Shown one piece after another: positions 8,486 to 18,159 of a stretch of 50,732 bases of DNA. Made by a program: the position numbers and the translations under genes. The stretch is taken from positions 1-50,732 of the forward strand of contig NZ_CAMVEE010000012.1 in the NCBI RefSeq assembly GCF_947166415.1. The letters run 5' to 3'. How positions within the stretch are numbered: position 1 is the first letter of the stretch; every line of letters starts with the position of its first letter. The notes beneath the pieces were generated by a model that did no database searches, had not been told where the DNA came from, and saw only the letters and a program-made list of their open reading frames with translations. This DNA is from an uncultured Methanobrevibacter sp. GTDB taxonomy: Archaea > Methanobacteriota > Methanobacteria > Methanobacteriales > Methanobacteriaceae.

Positions 8486-11400
8486 TTAGAACGGTAAACT
8501 AGCATAGTAACCATTGTGACTATAAGAGTTAGTATTCCAATTAACTACATTTCCAAATGAATTTCTTGTACTTGTTGGATCGCTTACTATCCATACATCA
8601 TTTACTAAAACTTGAGCCCACACGTGACCATATGTACTTCCACTTGAGAATGTACATGTTCCGTGTTGATATCTGGCTGCAAGACCTGCAGTCCTAAACA
8701 TGGCTACAACCAAGTGTGCTTGGTCAACACAATTTCCGGTTCCAGCATTCAATGTTCCTACAGCACCATAATGGGTGTCATAATAGAAACTGTATGAAAT
8801 ATGGTCCCTTACATAATTGTAGATAGCGTTAGCTTTCTGCAAATCAGTAGTTAATCCACTAGTTATGGAATTAACAACACTTCTGATAGCAGAATTGCCC
8901 ACTTGACAGTTAGTAGTTGCTTTGAGATAAGGAGAAAGGTCCTTAATAGTATTTTTCACATTCAATCCACCAACAGGAATTGATGGTATTGGAGATGAAG
9001 GGTCTACATATCTGATAGCAACTGTAGTTGGCATCACATTGTCATTATTTTTATAGAAAGCCAATATACGTGATGATGAATCAATCAATTCTGAATAAAT
9101 GATGCTACCTAAAGATGAAGATGCATAATTAGGTGCACGATTATAATTGCTTATATATGTGGCAACATTCTTAGCTAATGTCAGATAAGCGGATTTAGAT
9201 AAAGTTGAATCTATTGAATCCCCACTTGGATCAGCTGGAGCTTTAACGCCATAAATACATTTGATTGCTTTTGTATTTGAGTTACCTAATTGATATATGG
9301 CTTGTTCCATCAGATAAAGGAATTCAGGCATAGTGTATTCGTGCTTAGCCACAGTAACTGTAGATGGAGCCTTACCATATTTAGAATAATAATTTTTTAT
9401 AGTGTTTGCTCCCCCGATAATGTTGATTATTGAAAGGGAAGTAGGACCATCTGTAGTTGGAGTAGTGGAACTTGAACTGCTAGGACTTGGCATAGTTTTG
9501 AAGTCCACAGCATTTGATACGCCGTATCTGAATAAGATTACTCCATTAGCATTAGCATTTACCGCTGCTTTTGAATCAGCAGTGATTTCAGATGTTGACA
9601 ACGGAGTTGGATTATCATCAGATTTATAAGCTTGTAATCCTGCCCATACTGCAGCTCCTTTTGAATTTGAAACAAACCATTTTGTAGTGGATGTAATCCA
9701 ACTTGTGGTTTTGACGTAATTTCCTTTGTAAATCATAGGAACAACAACATCCAGTTCTTTACTGAGTGTAGCATAATCCTGACCATAATACTTGACGTTA
9801 TCATCAGGTTCAGGCATTAATGCTGCAGAAATGATTAGGTTTGAAACAGTATTGTGGAGCCTGGAATTAGCAAGGGTTACAAATTTATTAATCGCTGCTG
9901 TACCACCTGTAGTTTTATAAGCTGTACCAGGATATCTTAAATAATCAAAATGAACACCAGAAACACCTTTAAGTTTTGCATATCCCATAGCTTCGGATAT
10001 TTTATTATTAAAGTAGGTAGTGTCTGGCTGACCATTTTTGACAGGGTTGATCCAGTTACCATCGTAGAAAACCTGCATCCACATGTGCACTCTCATTCCT
10101 AACTTATTGGAACTTGCAATCCATGATTCCACAGCGGATTTACCGTGTTTTTCAATTGCATAATAATTCAAGAAGATATCAGTGACTCCGTGAGATGATA
10201 AGGTGTTCAAATTAACATCTTTCATATCTCCACCGAATACCCAGTACCCATAACCGTTATCGATTTTTTTGAGTGTGAGCACTTTAACGGATCCGCTGCT
10301 TGCACCGTCATATGAATCACCTTCGAATTTGTATGAAACTGTTTGAGTTCCTGCAGGGAATGTGATTTTGAATGTAGCATATCCGTTTGAGGCAGTTTTG
10401 GCAGAGTAAGTTTTAGAGTTTGCAATAATTTTAATAGTTTTGCCGGATACCGGCTTTTTATTAGCATCTTGCAATAATACTTTAATAATGTTACTACCTT
10501 GTGTAAAGGTTGTTCCAGCTTTCCAATAAACTGAAGAAGATGCCTTTTCAAGAACTGATATTGTTGCTGAACCAGTACTGGAAGACACTTTGGATTCAGC
10601 TTTATTAGTAAAAGTGATTGTATGTTTACCTACAGCCAAGTTGACCGCCAAAGTTGCAATACCTTTATCATCAGTGGTTCTGGTAAATTCTGTTGATTTA
10701 CCGTCAATTTTGAAGGTGATTGTTCTTTTTGCTAAAGGAACACCACCTGCAGTTAAAGCAACCTTAACTGAATTATCAGCACCTTTCAATAAAGTTGTTG
10801 AACTTTTTAAGGTGAGAGTAGGAGTTTTGGTTGGTATAACCACTACCTTAAAGGAAGCTGAAGATGGGTCATAGAAAGAATTACCATCATAACTGACTTT
10901 TGTTATGTAAATTCCCTTATCCAAGTTTACATTAACAGCAGCTACACCATTACTGTTAGTAGTTGCATAATAATTGTTGTTATTAATGGTGAATTTAATA
11001 GTCTTACCTTCACCTGGTGCATAATTGAACGCATTGTTTAATGTCGCTCTTATGACTTTGGAATCGGATGTTAAAAATGTGTAATCAGTAGTGAGCAGTT
11101 TGGAACTGCAGTGACTGACAACCTTAATGGTATTAACTTCAGTTAACCCGTCATTTGTATTGTATGTAGTAATCTTGTAAGTACCTGGTTGAAGGTTCAG
11201 TAAAGAAACGTGTGCTACACCATTTTGATTGGTGGTTACCTGATAATTATTACCGTTTAAGTTGAATTTAACAGATTTACCCGCTAAAGGGTTACCATCA
11301 TTTTTAAAGAATTTAGCATAGAAATTTTTACCGTCAGTATAAACTTTAGAAACATCTGCGGTCTTAATTGTAGATAATATTTTAAAAGTATTAGTTAATT

Positions 11401-12223
11401 GATAACCAGTGATTGGATCAGTAGATGTGACCTTGTAGGTTCCTGGTTTAAGATTAATTGCGAAATAAGCAATACCATTAGCATTAGTTTTTCTATTGTA
11501 AGTTTTACCATTAATACTAATCTTTACATATGTATTTGCCAAAGGCTTTCCGTTACCATTTAAAAATGTAGCGGAATATTGTGTATCTCCTTTATAATAT
11601 TTGGAAATCGCTTTGGACTTGATAGTAGGCAATATGCTGAAGTCAATTTTAATCTGTTGAGCTTCATAAGTGGAATCTCCTGCAAACTTGATTGTTGCAG
11701 AATATTTACCTGTATACAATCCAGGTTTAACGCCTGCTACCCCGTTAGCATTAGTGGTTGCTGTATAAGTCTTACCGCTAATTGTAAAACTGACTGTTTT
11801 ACCTGAAATTGCATTTCCATTAGCATCTTTCAAGACTACTTTAACCGGATAGCCGTAATAAGCATCTCCGAATGGAATCAATTGAGTAGCCTTAGCAGCA
11901 AGAATCTCTTGATTTTCATTTGTACTACTTAAACTAGTATCATTTACAGTGTTAGTTGATAAAGTATTTGAATTATCAGATTCTAAAACTTCTTCACTTG
12001 CTAGAGAAACTTTAGATGAATCATCAATATTCATATTTGAATCACTAGATACAGACATATCTGATGTGTCAGCATTTTCAACACTAACAATATCATCGGA
12101 TGTGTCATCCACTAAGTTTGTAGTGTATGAATCTGTAACATTAACATCACTAGCTGAAACTGCACTGGCCGCTAAAACAAGGGCAAGCACTAACAGAAAA
12201 GTGAGTAATATTTTTCTTTTCAA
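8486..12223 (-). CDS. Secreted adhesin-like protein: Ig-like repeats, glycosidase-like barrel, pseudomurein-binding region, C71-type transglutaminase domain
   Basis: A 1245-residue surface protein. Its likely start is TTG at 12223, 8 bp after a GGAGGT site. Order: signal peptide (residues 1-25, LVLALVLAASAVSA), an Asp/Ser/Thr-rich linker to about 110, six Ig-like repeats of 80-95 residues (about 112-650) each with a TNxNGxA core, and a TIM-barrel region (about 655-930) with HFDYLRYP resembling GHL10/DUF4015 glycosidase-like proteins. Pseudomurein-binding repeats follow (about 930-1090), then a transglutaminase-fold domain (about 1100-1245) with Cys in GNCVDQAH, His in YGHVWAQ and Asp in VSDPTS. 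The last two parts resemble the pseudomurein endoisopeptidases PeiW/PeiP. I infer a cell-wall hydrolase or remodelling enzyme displayed on the surface. There is no clear C-terminal membrane anchor. Confidence 0.88.
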   Translation of the reverse strand: MKRKILLTFLLVLALVLAASAVSASDVNVTDSYTTNLVDDTSDDIVSVENADTSDMSVSSDSNMNIDDSSKVSLASEEVLESDNSNTLSTNTVNDTSLSSTNENQEILAAKATQLIPFGDAYYGYPVKVVLKDANGNAISGKTVSFTISGKTYTATTNANGVAGVKPGLYTGKYSATIKFAGDSTYEAQQIKIDFSILPTIKSKAISKYYKGDTQYSATFLNGNGKPLANTYVKISINGKTYNRKTNANGIAYFAINLKPGTYKVTSTDPITGYQLTNTFKILSTIKTADVSKVYTDGKNFYAKFFKNDGNPLAGKSVKFNLNGNNYQVTTNQNGVAHVSLLNLQPGTYKITTYNTNDGLTEVNTIKVVSHCSSKLLTTDYTFLTSDSKVIRATLNNAFNYAPGEGKTIKFTINNNNYYATTNSNGVAAVNVNLDKGIYITKVSYDGNSFYDPSSASFKVVVIPTKTPTLTLKSSTTLLKGADNSVKVALTAGGVPLAKRTITFKIDGKSTEFTRTTDDKGIATLAVNLAVGKHTITFTNKAESKVSSSTGSATISVLEKASSSVYWKAGTTFTQGSNIIKVLLQDANKKPVSGKTIKIIANSKTYSAKTASNGYATFKITFPAGTQTVSYKFEGDSYDGASSGSVKVLTLKKIDNGYGYWVFGGDMKDVNLNTLSSHGVTDIFLNYYAIEKHGKSAVESWIASSNKLGMRVHMWMQVFYDGNWINPVKNGQPDTTYFNNKISEAMGYAKLKGVSGVHFDYLRYPGTAYKTTGGTAAINKFVTLANSRLHNTVSNLIISAALMPEPDDNVKYYGQDYATLSKELDVVVPMIYKGNYVKTTSWITSTTKWFVSNSKGAAVWAGLQAYKSDDNPTPLSTSEITADSKAAVNANANGVILFRYGVSNAVDFKTMPSPSSSSSTTPTTDGPTSLSIINIIGGANTIKNYYSKYGKAPSTVTVAKHEYTMPEFLYLMEQAIYQLGNSNTKAIKCIYGVKAPADPSGDSIDSTLSKSAYLTLAKNVATYISNYNRAPNYASSSLGSIIYSELIDSSSRILAFYKNNDNVMPTTVAIRYVDPSSPIPSIPVGGLNVKNTIKDLSPYLKATTNCQVGNSAIRSVVNSITSGLTTDLQKANAIYNYVRDHISYSFYYDTHYGAVGTLNAGTGNCVDQAHLVVAMFRTAGLAARYQHGTCTFSSGSTYGHVWAQVLVNDVWIVSDPTSTRNSFGNVVNWNTNSYSHNGYYASLPF

Positions 12224-12641
12224 AATATTTTACCTCCATAACAATTTATTCCGTGAGCTATAAAAATCTCACTTCAACAATATTTATTTATAAATATACT
12301 ATATAAACCTATTTATTTAATAAATCGTGTTAAATGAGTTCAATTTCAAAAAATAAGCCTAAAAATTTATGAAAACCTCATTTCAAGTAAAAATATACTT
12401 GAAAATGAATAATATAATATAAAAATGAACGAAACTATATTTAACGATAAACAAATTTATAAAAAATTAAACAGTTGTTAGATTGCTTATCATATAAAAT
12501 GAGATATAGTTTAAATATGATAAATATAAAAACATGAAGAAAACATGAGTTATGATAAAAATAAAGAAGTTTAAGGCTTTAAATAGAAAAACAAGCCAAA
12601 AAAAATAAAAAATAAAAAAATAATGTGAAAATTTAAAAATT
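12224..12641. other. AT-rich intergenic region between cell-wall protein and thermosome
   Basis: No ORF or RNA gene recognised. It contains the adhesin promoter: TATA-like stretches near 12285-12305 precede the GGAGGT/TTG start. The far end holds the thermosome 3' region, with a long T-rich run on the minus strand (about 12598-12625) and a GGCTT/AAGCC stem. The middle consists of A/T tracts only. Confidence 0.5.
12575..12625 (-). terminator. Probable thermosome gene terminator
   Basis: Downstream of the thermosome stop, the minus strand has an extended T-rich run (12598-12625), then a GGCTT-N13-AAGCC stem (12575-12597). U-rich tracts are the main archaeal terminator signal. The hairpin lies 3' of the T run and may only protect the end. 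Confidence 0.45.
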
Positions 12642-14282
12642 TTACATCATTGGAGGCATACCGCCCATACCAGGTGCAGGAGGCATACCACTTGCATCGT
12701 TACCAGACTCATCAGGTCCGGTTGAATTTAATGCATTTCTTGCTGCAATCATATCGTCAATACGTAAGATCATTTCGGAAGCTTCTCCAGCAGATTGAAG
12801 TGCTTGGATTTTGACTCTTAAAGGTTCGATAACGCCAGCCTCTTTCATGTCAGCAACTTCACCGGAAAATACGTTGATACCAGTGAATGCTGAATCTTCG
12901 TGTGCAGCTTTCAAGTCAGCGATTAAGTTAATGGTGTCTAAACCTGCATTTTCAATTAAAGTTCTTGGGATAACTTCCAATGCTTCAGCATATTTTAAGA
13001 TAGCTAATTGTTCCCTTCCACTTACAGATTCACCGTATTCTCTTAATCCTTTAACTAAATCAATTTCACAAGCTCCACCACCGATGAGAACTTTACCTTC
13101 TTCAATAGTAGCTGCAACAACACCTAAAGCATCATCTAATGCTCTTGCGATTTGTTCAGTTACGTAACGGGTACTTCCTCTTAACACAATGGAGGATGCT
13201 TTTGGATTTTCACAATCCTCAATGAAAGTCAATTCGTGGTCGAAGAGTTTGTCAAGGTATACGCGTCCTGCGAAACCTAATTTTTCTTCAGATAAATCAT
13301 CAATATCAGTTACGTATTTAGCGCCTGTAGCTTTAGCGAGTCTTTCCATGTCAGATTTTTTAACTCTTTTGTAAGCCATGATTCCTGCTTTTTTCAAGTA
13401 GTGTTCTGCCATGTCGTCAATACCTTTTTGACAGAATAAAACATTAGCGCCTGAAGCAATAACTTTATCCACTAACTCTTTAACCATTTCCTCTTCTTTT
13501 TTGATGAAAGCTTCAAATTGATCAGGATTTGTAATGTCGATTTTAGTGTCAATATTTGTGTCTTTTAATTCGATAGGGTATTTGATGATAGCTATTTTAG
13601 CATCTTTGACTTCTTTAGGCATGTTTTTGGAAACCGGAGCCTTGTCAATTACGATACCTTCAGCTAAAAATGAATCTTCTACAGAATCTCCAGAAACCCT
13701 TTGGATATTAATATTATCGATGTCGGATTCTCCGTCTTCTTCGATTCTTAAAGCTGCTTCAACAACAATGTCTGCTAAGTGGTCTTTTGCATAGTCTGAT
13801 CCTTTTCCACTCATAGCTGTAACAGCTACCTTTTTAAGAGTTTCTTTATCATCAGCATCAATAGCAATTTCATTTAAAAGTTCAATTGCTTTGTTTGTTG
13901 CATTTCTGAAACCTTTTACAACAACAGAAGTTGCAATACCATCATCTAATAATTCTTCAGCTTTAGATAATAATTCACCAGCAATTACAACAACGGTAGT
14001 AGTTCCGTCTCCAACAATTTCTTCTTGTTTTTTAGCTGTTTCTACAAGCATTCTTGCAGCTGGTTGATTGATTTCCATTTCTCTCATGATAGTTGCACCA
14101 TCATTGGTGACAGTTACATCACCTAAGGAGTTAACTAACATTTTGTCCATTCCTTTAGGACCTAAAGTGGTTCTTACAATACCTGCTAATACTTTAGCAG
14201 CTGTGATATTCATTCTTAAAGCATCTCTTTTTGAATATCTTTCAGTCCCTTCAGGAAGAATAAATATTGGTTGATTTGCCAT
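12642..14282 (-). CDS. Thermosome (group II chaperonin) subunit
   Basis: ATP-driven double-ring chaperonin. The 546-residue protein carries [12 protein letters not shown] and the nucleotide-binding [15 protein letters not shown] near residue 95, plus [10 protein letters not shown] in the C-terminal part. It ends with a Gly/Met/Pro-rich tail ([13 protein letters not shown]) typical of thermosomes. The ATG follows a GGTGAT site. It is monocistronic, with a TATA-containing divergent promoter region shared with the plus-strand gene at 14401. Methanogens often carry two or more paralogues, so alpha/beta assignment is not possible here. Confidence 0.96.
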   Translation of the reverse strand: MANQPIFILPEGTERYSKRDALRMNITAAKVLAGIVRTTLGPKGMDKMLVNSLGDVTVTNDGATIMREMEINQPAARMLVETAKKQEEIVGDGTTTVVVIAGELLSKAEELLDDGIATSVVVKGFRNATNKAIELLNEIAIDADDKETLKKVAVTAMSGKGSDYAKDHLADIVVEAALRIEEDGESDIDNINIQRVSGDSVEDSFLAEGIVIDKAPVSKNMPKEVKDAKIAIIKYPIELKDTNIDTKIDITNPDQFEAFIKKEEEMVKELVDKVIASGANVLFCQKGIDDMAEHYLKKAGIMAYKRVKKSDMERLAKATGAKYVTDIDDLSEEKLGFAGRVYLDKLFDHELTFIEDCENPKASSIVLRGSTRYVTEQIARALDDALGVVAATIEEGKVLIGGGACEIDLVKGLREYGESVSGREQLAILKYAEALEVIPRTLIENAGLDTINLIADLKAAHEDSAFTGINVFSGEVADMKEAGVIEPLRVKIQALQSAGEASEMILRIDDMIAARNALNSTGPDESGNDASGMPPAPGMGGMPPMM

Positions 14283-14400
14283 TTCATAATCACCTTTAAT
14301 TTTTTTAAGAATAATATAAAAATAAGTTTTTTATATATTAATAATATGAGTTAGAGGTTATATAAAAATATTACCCATTAAAGTAACTATAGGTGTTTTA

Positions 14401-15417
14401 ATGTATGATGAGATAATAAATGAAATTAAATCTAACTTGGGTACGAACAAGGATTTAAACAGGAAATACTTGTCTGATGAAATGGAAAAATATACAGACC
14501 ATCCATACAGCAAGGAGATTATACGGGAGATTTCCAGAATGCTGTGGGACTGCCTCACCGACAGCGAAAAGGAAGAGTTCCTTGAAATTTCGAATATTGA
14601 AAATCCTATAATGGATATTCTGAACGAAATCACCCCAGATATCGAAACTGGAGAGTATAAGCTTGCATTAAATAAACTGGACAACTTTATGGAAAGTTTC
14701 TATCCGATGTTTGAAGACGATAAGGTAAGCGAATATCACTATTTCACAAATATCCTCGAGGAGATAATATTCCGGGAATATGTGGGGGCGAAAAAGGAAG
14801 TCAGATACATACCTGACAATCAGCCACTGCTCGATTTATATTACATCTACGGATTCCTGCTTTTGGAAGACCAGCAATATGAAAAATCCGAGCTTTACCT
14901 GAAAAAAGCAATCAAGATCAATCCCGTCTCATCAAGAATAATTCTCGAACTGACCGAAATCTACAAGGTGCACACTTACACTTTGAACAAATACTACATG
15001 TTCGTATCCGATGCCCTGAAATATGCATATCTTCCGCAGGACATCGCAAGGTGCTACAGGGGATTGGGCTACTACTATGTTGAAGAGGACCAGCTGGAAA
15101 TAGCCTTGGCATTATTCATTTACAGTATGGAATACGAATTGAGTCCAATGGCCTACAGTGAAATGAACTACATTAAAACAAAGAATAGGGAGTTGGAGTT
15201 GGATTTGGAAAAGTCAATTGAAATAATCAAAAACAAAAACATCCAATTGGGTCCTAATCCATTCATTTTGGAGACCCTGTACAACCTCTCCAGAGAATAT
15301 GAAGAAAACAGAATATACAATCCTGCAATATACTACTATGAAATTCTCTATAATCTGACAAATGACGAAAAGATTGCTGAGAAAATCAAAAACATTGCAT
15401 CCGAAATAAACTATTAA
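14401..15417 (+). CDS. Unrecognised helical (TPR-like) protein
   Basis: A 338-residue, acidic, Tyr-rich soluble protein. The middle (about residues 145-250) shows 34-residue-like helical repeats, for example YYIYGFLLLEDQQYEKSELYLKKAIKINP and ARCYRGLGYYYVEEDQLEIALALF, consistent with tetratricopeptide repeats. A last pair of helices resembles another repeat (YEENRIYNPAIYYYEILYNLT). No catalytic motif was seen. It is divergent from the thermosome and followed at 38 bp by a small zinc-ribbon gene. A TATA-like TTATATAAAA lies about 40 bp before the ATG, and a TAGGTG site precedes the start. Confidence 0.8.
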   Translation: MYDEIINEIKSNLGTNKDLNRKYLSDEMEKYTDHPYSKEIIREISRMLWDCLTDSEKEEFLEISNIENPIMDILNEITPDIETGEYKLALNKLDNFMESFYPMFEDDKVSEYHYFTNILEEIIFREYVGAKKEVRYIPDNQPLLDLYYIYGFLLLEDQQYEKSELYLKKAIKINPVSSRIILELTEIYKVHTYTLNKYYMFVSDALKYAYLPQDIARCYRGLGYYYVEEDQLEIALALFIYSMEYELSPMAYSEMNYIKTKNRELELDLEKSIEIIKNKNIQLGPNPFILETLYNLSREYEENRIYNPAIYYYEILYNLTNDEKIAEKIKNIASEINY

Positions 15418-15455
15418 ATATAATATATAATATATTATAATATAGGTGATATAAC

Positions 15456-15611
15456 ATGTGTTCTAGTGGAGGGCCAATGGCCGATATCGATTTAGCGAAA
15501 CTGAAAACAAAAAAATACAGATGTAAAGACTGTGGAAATACCTTTAAAGGTCTTGGAAAGAAAGTCGTTTGTCCATCCTGTCAAAGCGACAATGTAGAAC
15601 TTGCAGAGTAA
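15456..15611 (+). CDS. Small zinc-ribbon protein
   Basis: A 51-residue protein starting MCSSGGPMADIDLAKL and holding a two-pair zinc ribbon, YRCKDCGNTFKGLGKKVVCPSCQ (CxxC-N16-CxxC). A TAGGTGAT ribosome binding site precedes the ATG. It lies 38 bp after the TPR-like gene and 36 bp before the next, so it is probably in the same transcript. Function unknown. Small archaeal zinc ribbons of this kind often accompany RNA- or transcription-related proteins, but nothing here proves that. Confidence 0.85.
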   Translation: MCSSGGPMADIDLAKLKTKKYRCKDCGNTFKGLGKKVVCPSCQSDNVELAE

Positions 15612-15647
15612 ATTTATTTACTCTCTTTTTATTTTTTAAGTGATTTT

Positions 15648-16100
15648 ATGAATATTGATTTTAAAGATGACGAAATACTATTTTTAGAAGGCGAGACCGG
15701 AATGGTCGGCATCGTTAAAGTGGCATATGAAAACAAGATGCTTTTCATAGCCACACAGGACAACGAGGAAATAGTTCAATTTTTAGAATCAGACGATATC
15801 ATAGCGGTTTCCAACTTCAAAAAAGACAAAAGAGCAATAAGATCCCAAGCATACCTAAGCCGTGAAGAGTCATCGCCACTAGTAATTTTAAACAAGGCCC
15901 ACCCGTCAACCAAACGATTGGAAACAGTAATTTCAATTGGAGATGGAGTCAATCTAAACTGCAACATCACTCCCGGAACACACCCCGAACAAAATGTCTT
16001 ATGTTCCTGCGACAGCTTATCAGGCCTTGAGATATTGAAAACACCGACAGGAGTAAAATTAAATAGGGAATTTAATAATTACACAATTGAAGAATTTTAG
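15648..16100 (+). CDS. Unrecognised conserved-looking protein
   Basis: A 150-residue soluble protein with no domain that I recognise. It is mixed alpha/beta, with a segment RAIRSQAYLSREESSPLVILN and a later Cys-bearing stretch (LNCNITPGTHPEQNVLCSCDS) that could bind a metal. No signal peptide or membrane segment is visible. Codon use resembles its neighbours. It starts 36 bp after the small zinc-ribbon gene, with a GTGATTTT site before ATG, and its stop lies just before the DUF116 start, so the four genes from 14401 may form one operon. Confidence 0.75.
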   Translation: MNIDFKDDEILFLEGETGMVGIVKVAYENKMLFIATQDNEEIVQFLESDDIIAVSNFKKDKRAIRSQAYLSREESSPLVILNKAHPSTKRLETVISIGDGVNLNCNITPGTHPEQNVLCSCDSLSGLEILKTPTGVKLNREFNNYTIEEF

Positions 16101-16110
16101 GTTAAAAAAA

Positions 16111-16752
16111 ATGCTATTCATTGATTCATTCTATATGTTTTTAGGCCAACTGGTTGTTTTTGTGGCCATTCTGATTATAATATTATTTATAGTTGTAGTT
16201 ATTCTAGGCTATTTAATCGCAAGGAAAAATCAAATAAAATTCCCAAGATTCCTGTTATACATTGTTGATTTGCTGTATTCACCGTTTAAAACAATAGCTC
16301 ATTTTTTAAAATTCGATGATGATTTAATTGATGATATTGCAATTAAGGTTAGAGACGAAATCAACAAGGAAAAGTTCAAGCAGATTCCTGCCGAAAAGAC
16401 TTTAATATTCCTTCCTCACTGTTTAAGACATAAGGATTGTCCTGCAACACTTCAAAAGGAAGGTTTGAATTGCGTTGAATGCGGATTATGCTCAATTGGA
16501 GTCATCAAGAAAAAGGCAGAACCGTTAGGATACAAATTATATATTGTTCCAGGATCAAGTTTCGTTAAAAAAATAGTTATGGAAAACAAGTTTAAGGCCG
16601 TTCTTGGAGTGGCCTGCCATGAAGACCTAAATCAGATGATGATGTTACTCTCAGATTTCTGTCCGCAAGGAGTGCTTCTTGAAAAAACAGGCTGTTTTGA
16701 AACAAAAGTAAATGTTAAAAAAGTATTTGAAAAAATTGATTCCAAATACTAA
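16111..16752 (+). CDS. DUF116 membrane-anchored cysteine-rich protein
   Basis: A 213-residue protein with an N-terminal transmembrane segment (VVFVAILIIILFIVVVILGYLIA) and a cytoplasmic DUF116 domain. The domain's Cys residues are clear: LPHCLRHKDCPA, NCVECGLCSIG, VACHEDL, FCPQG and TGCFE. That number of cysteines suggests an Fe-S or metal centre. DUF116 is common in methanogens and of unknown function. The frame also opens at TTG 16087, but that would overlap the upstream gene. The ATG at 16111 with AGGTTA upstream is preferred. Its 3' end overlaps the convergent small acidic gene by 4 bp. Confidence 0.85.
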   Translation: MLFIDSFYMFLGQLVVFVAILIIILFIVVVILGYLIARKNQIKFPRFLLYIVDLLYSPFKTIAHFLKFDDDLIDDIAIKVRDEINKEKFKQIPAEKTLIFLPHCLRHKDCPATLQKEGLNCVECGLCSIGVIKKKAEPLGYKLYIVPGSSFVKKIVMENKFKAVLGVACHEDLNQMMMLLSDFCPQGVLLEKTGCFETKVNVKKVFEKIDSKY

Positions 16753-16955
16753 TCATCAAAATATCTCATGAAATCATCGGATTCGGGGGTTTGAGAAAAT
16801 TCATTTATAAAGTCTTCCAAATCTTTAATGAACTCTTCTTTTCTCTTTTCAAAATCCTTGATTTCTGAATAATCTTTTTTTATAGCTAAGGTCATTAAAA
16901 TATCATCAGTTTCAAGAGTTAGTTCCGGATACAACTCATCTAAAAAGTCATCCAT
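16749..16955 (-). CDS. Small acidic protein after HMG-CoA reductase
   Basis: A 68-residue, highly charged protein (MDDFLDELYPELTLETDDIL, later IKDFEKRKEEFIKDLEDFI) that looks all-helical. No family recognised. The frame is open further upstream, but that part lies inside hmgA. The ATG at 16955 starts right after the hmgA TAG and is preceded by AGAGGAT, so I take it as the real start. Cotranscription with hmgA is likely. The convergent DUF116 gene overlaps its stop by 4 bp. Confidence 0.7.
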   Translation of the reverse strand: MDDFLDELYPELTLETDDILMTLAIKKDYSEIKDFEKRKEEFIKDLEDFINEFSQTPESDDFMRYFDD

Positions 16956-16956
16956 T

Positions 16957-18159
16957 CTATCCTCTTCCAAGTTCCTGATGGGCTCTTGCCAAGTGTCCTG
17001 CAGCCAATGCTCCAAGTAAAGACAATTCACCTGCCATAACAGTACTTGCAACAATTTCTGCAAATTCGCGTGCTTTTCCGGAACCCGCAACACCTAAAAT
17101 ATTCAATCCTTCTTTAGCTACTTCCAAACTAGTTCCACCACCAACGGTAGCTATAGGCAAGTCCGGGAGATTGACTGAGAAATACAAATCTCCGTTCCTG
17201 TTTTCTGCGGTGGTAATTCCAAGGGAACCTTCAACCACGTGTGCGGCATCCTGACCGGTTGCCAAAAATATGGCTGCAACCATGTTTGCATAATGGGCAT
17301 TGAATGCCATTGTGCCTGAAGCGGCAGAACCGATAAGGTTTTTGGCAATATTTACTTCTTGAATTGCTTCAGCAGTGGTTTTGAGCTTTTTAGCTACAAT
17401 TTCTTTTGGAATCAATATGTCCGCCACAACGCTTTTTCCCCTTCCTTCAACAATATTTATTGAGGACGGTTTCTTGTCCACGCAAACATTTCCGCTTAAC
17501 GCCAAATGAGTAGCGGTAGTTTCACTAGCTAATTTATCTAAAATCTTTTCGGATGCAATGGTAACCATGTTCATCCCCATACTGTCACCTGTAGAGTAAA
17601 CGAAACGAGGATATACATAATTTCCAACAATTAAAATAGGATCTATTTTTACAAGTTTACCATGAGAAGTGGTACTTTCTGCAATTTCTTTTAATTCATC
17701 GAAATTATCAACAAACCATTGCTTGATTTTTATCGCATCAACGGCATTTTCACATTTGATGGCCGGAGCTCTTGTCATGATGTCGGATATGACCCTTGCA
17801 TTTGCTCCGCCTGAAGCGGTGATTGTTGATGCACCACGATTAACTGATGCTACAAGTGCCCCTTCGGAAGTTGCAAGAGGAACATAAACTTCTCTTTGAC
17901 AGTATTCGCCGTTAACCTTTAAAGGACCTGCAATTCCCATCGGCAACTGCAATACTCCAATGGAATTTTCTATATTTCTTGCTGATGCCCTTTCCATGTC
18001 CAAGGAATAGTTAGATATGTTGGATAAGTCAATCCCATATTCCTGCTCTAAAAATTCCCTTCTGATGTCTGTGGCTTCTTTAGCACTAACTTCCTTGTCA
18101 ACCTGGTAAAGTTTAATTTCACCATTCAATAATTTATCAATAATTTCTTGATTTGTCAT
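16957..18159 (-). CDS. hmgA: HMG-CoA reductase (class I, NADPH)
   Basis: Makes mevalonate for archaeal isoprenoid lipids. The 400-residue soluble enzyme carries LPMGIAGPLKVNG near residue 72, the substrate-binding STGDSMGMNMV near 190 and the C-terminal catalytic His region LAAGHLARAHQ. It has no membrane domain, as in other archaeal enzymes. The ATG at 18159 overlaps the sucD stop (TAATG) and has an AAGGTTATG site, so translation is coupled to sucD. The small acidic gene follows. Confidence 0.96.
   Translation of the reverse strand: MTNQEIIDKLLNGEIKLYQVDKEVSAKEATDIRREFLEQEYGIDLSNISNYSLDMERASARNIENSIGVLQLPMGIAGPLKVNGEYCQREVYVPLATSEGALVASVNRGASTITASGGANARVISDIMTRAPAIKCENAVDAIKIKQWFVDNFDELKEIAESTTSHGKLVKIDPILIVGNYVYPRFVYSTGDSMGMNMVTIASEKILDKLASETTATHLALSGNVCVDKKPSSINIVEGRGKSVVADILIPKEIVAKKLKTTAEAIQEVNIAKNLIGSAASGTMAFNAHYANMVAAIFLATGQDAAHVVEGSLGITTAENRNGDLYFSVNLPDLPIATVGGGTSLEVAKEGLNILGVAGSGKAREFAEIVASTVMAGELSLLGALAAGHLARAHQELGRG

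Noticed and set aside
10222..10551. 109-codon frame inside the cell-wall protein gene
   Set aside because: It is an alternative frame of the adhesin gene and lacks a ribosome binding site.
16957..17093. N-terminal extension of the small acidic protein into hmgA
   Set aside because: This part is out-of-frame hmgA coding sequence. The ATG at 16955 with AGAGGAT upstream is the better start.
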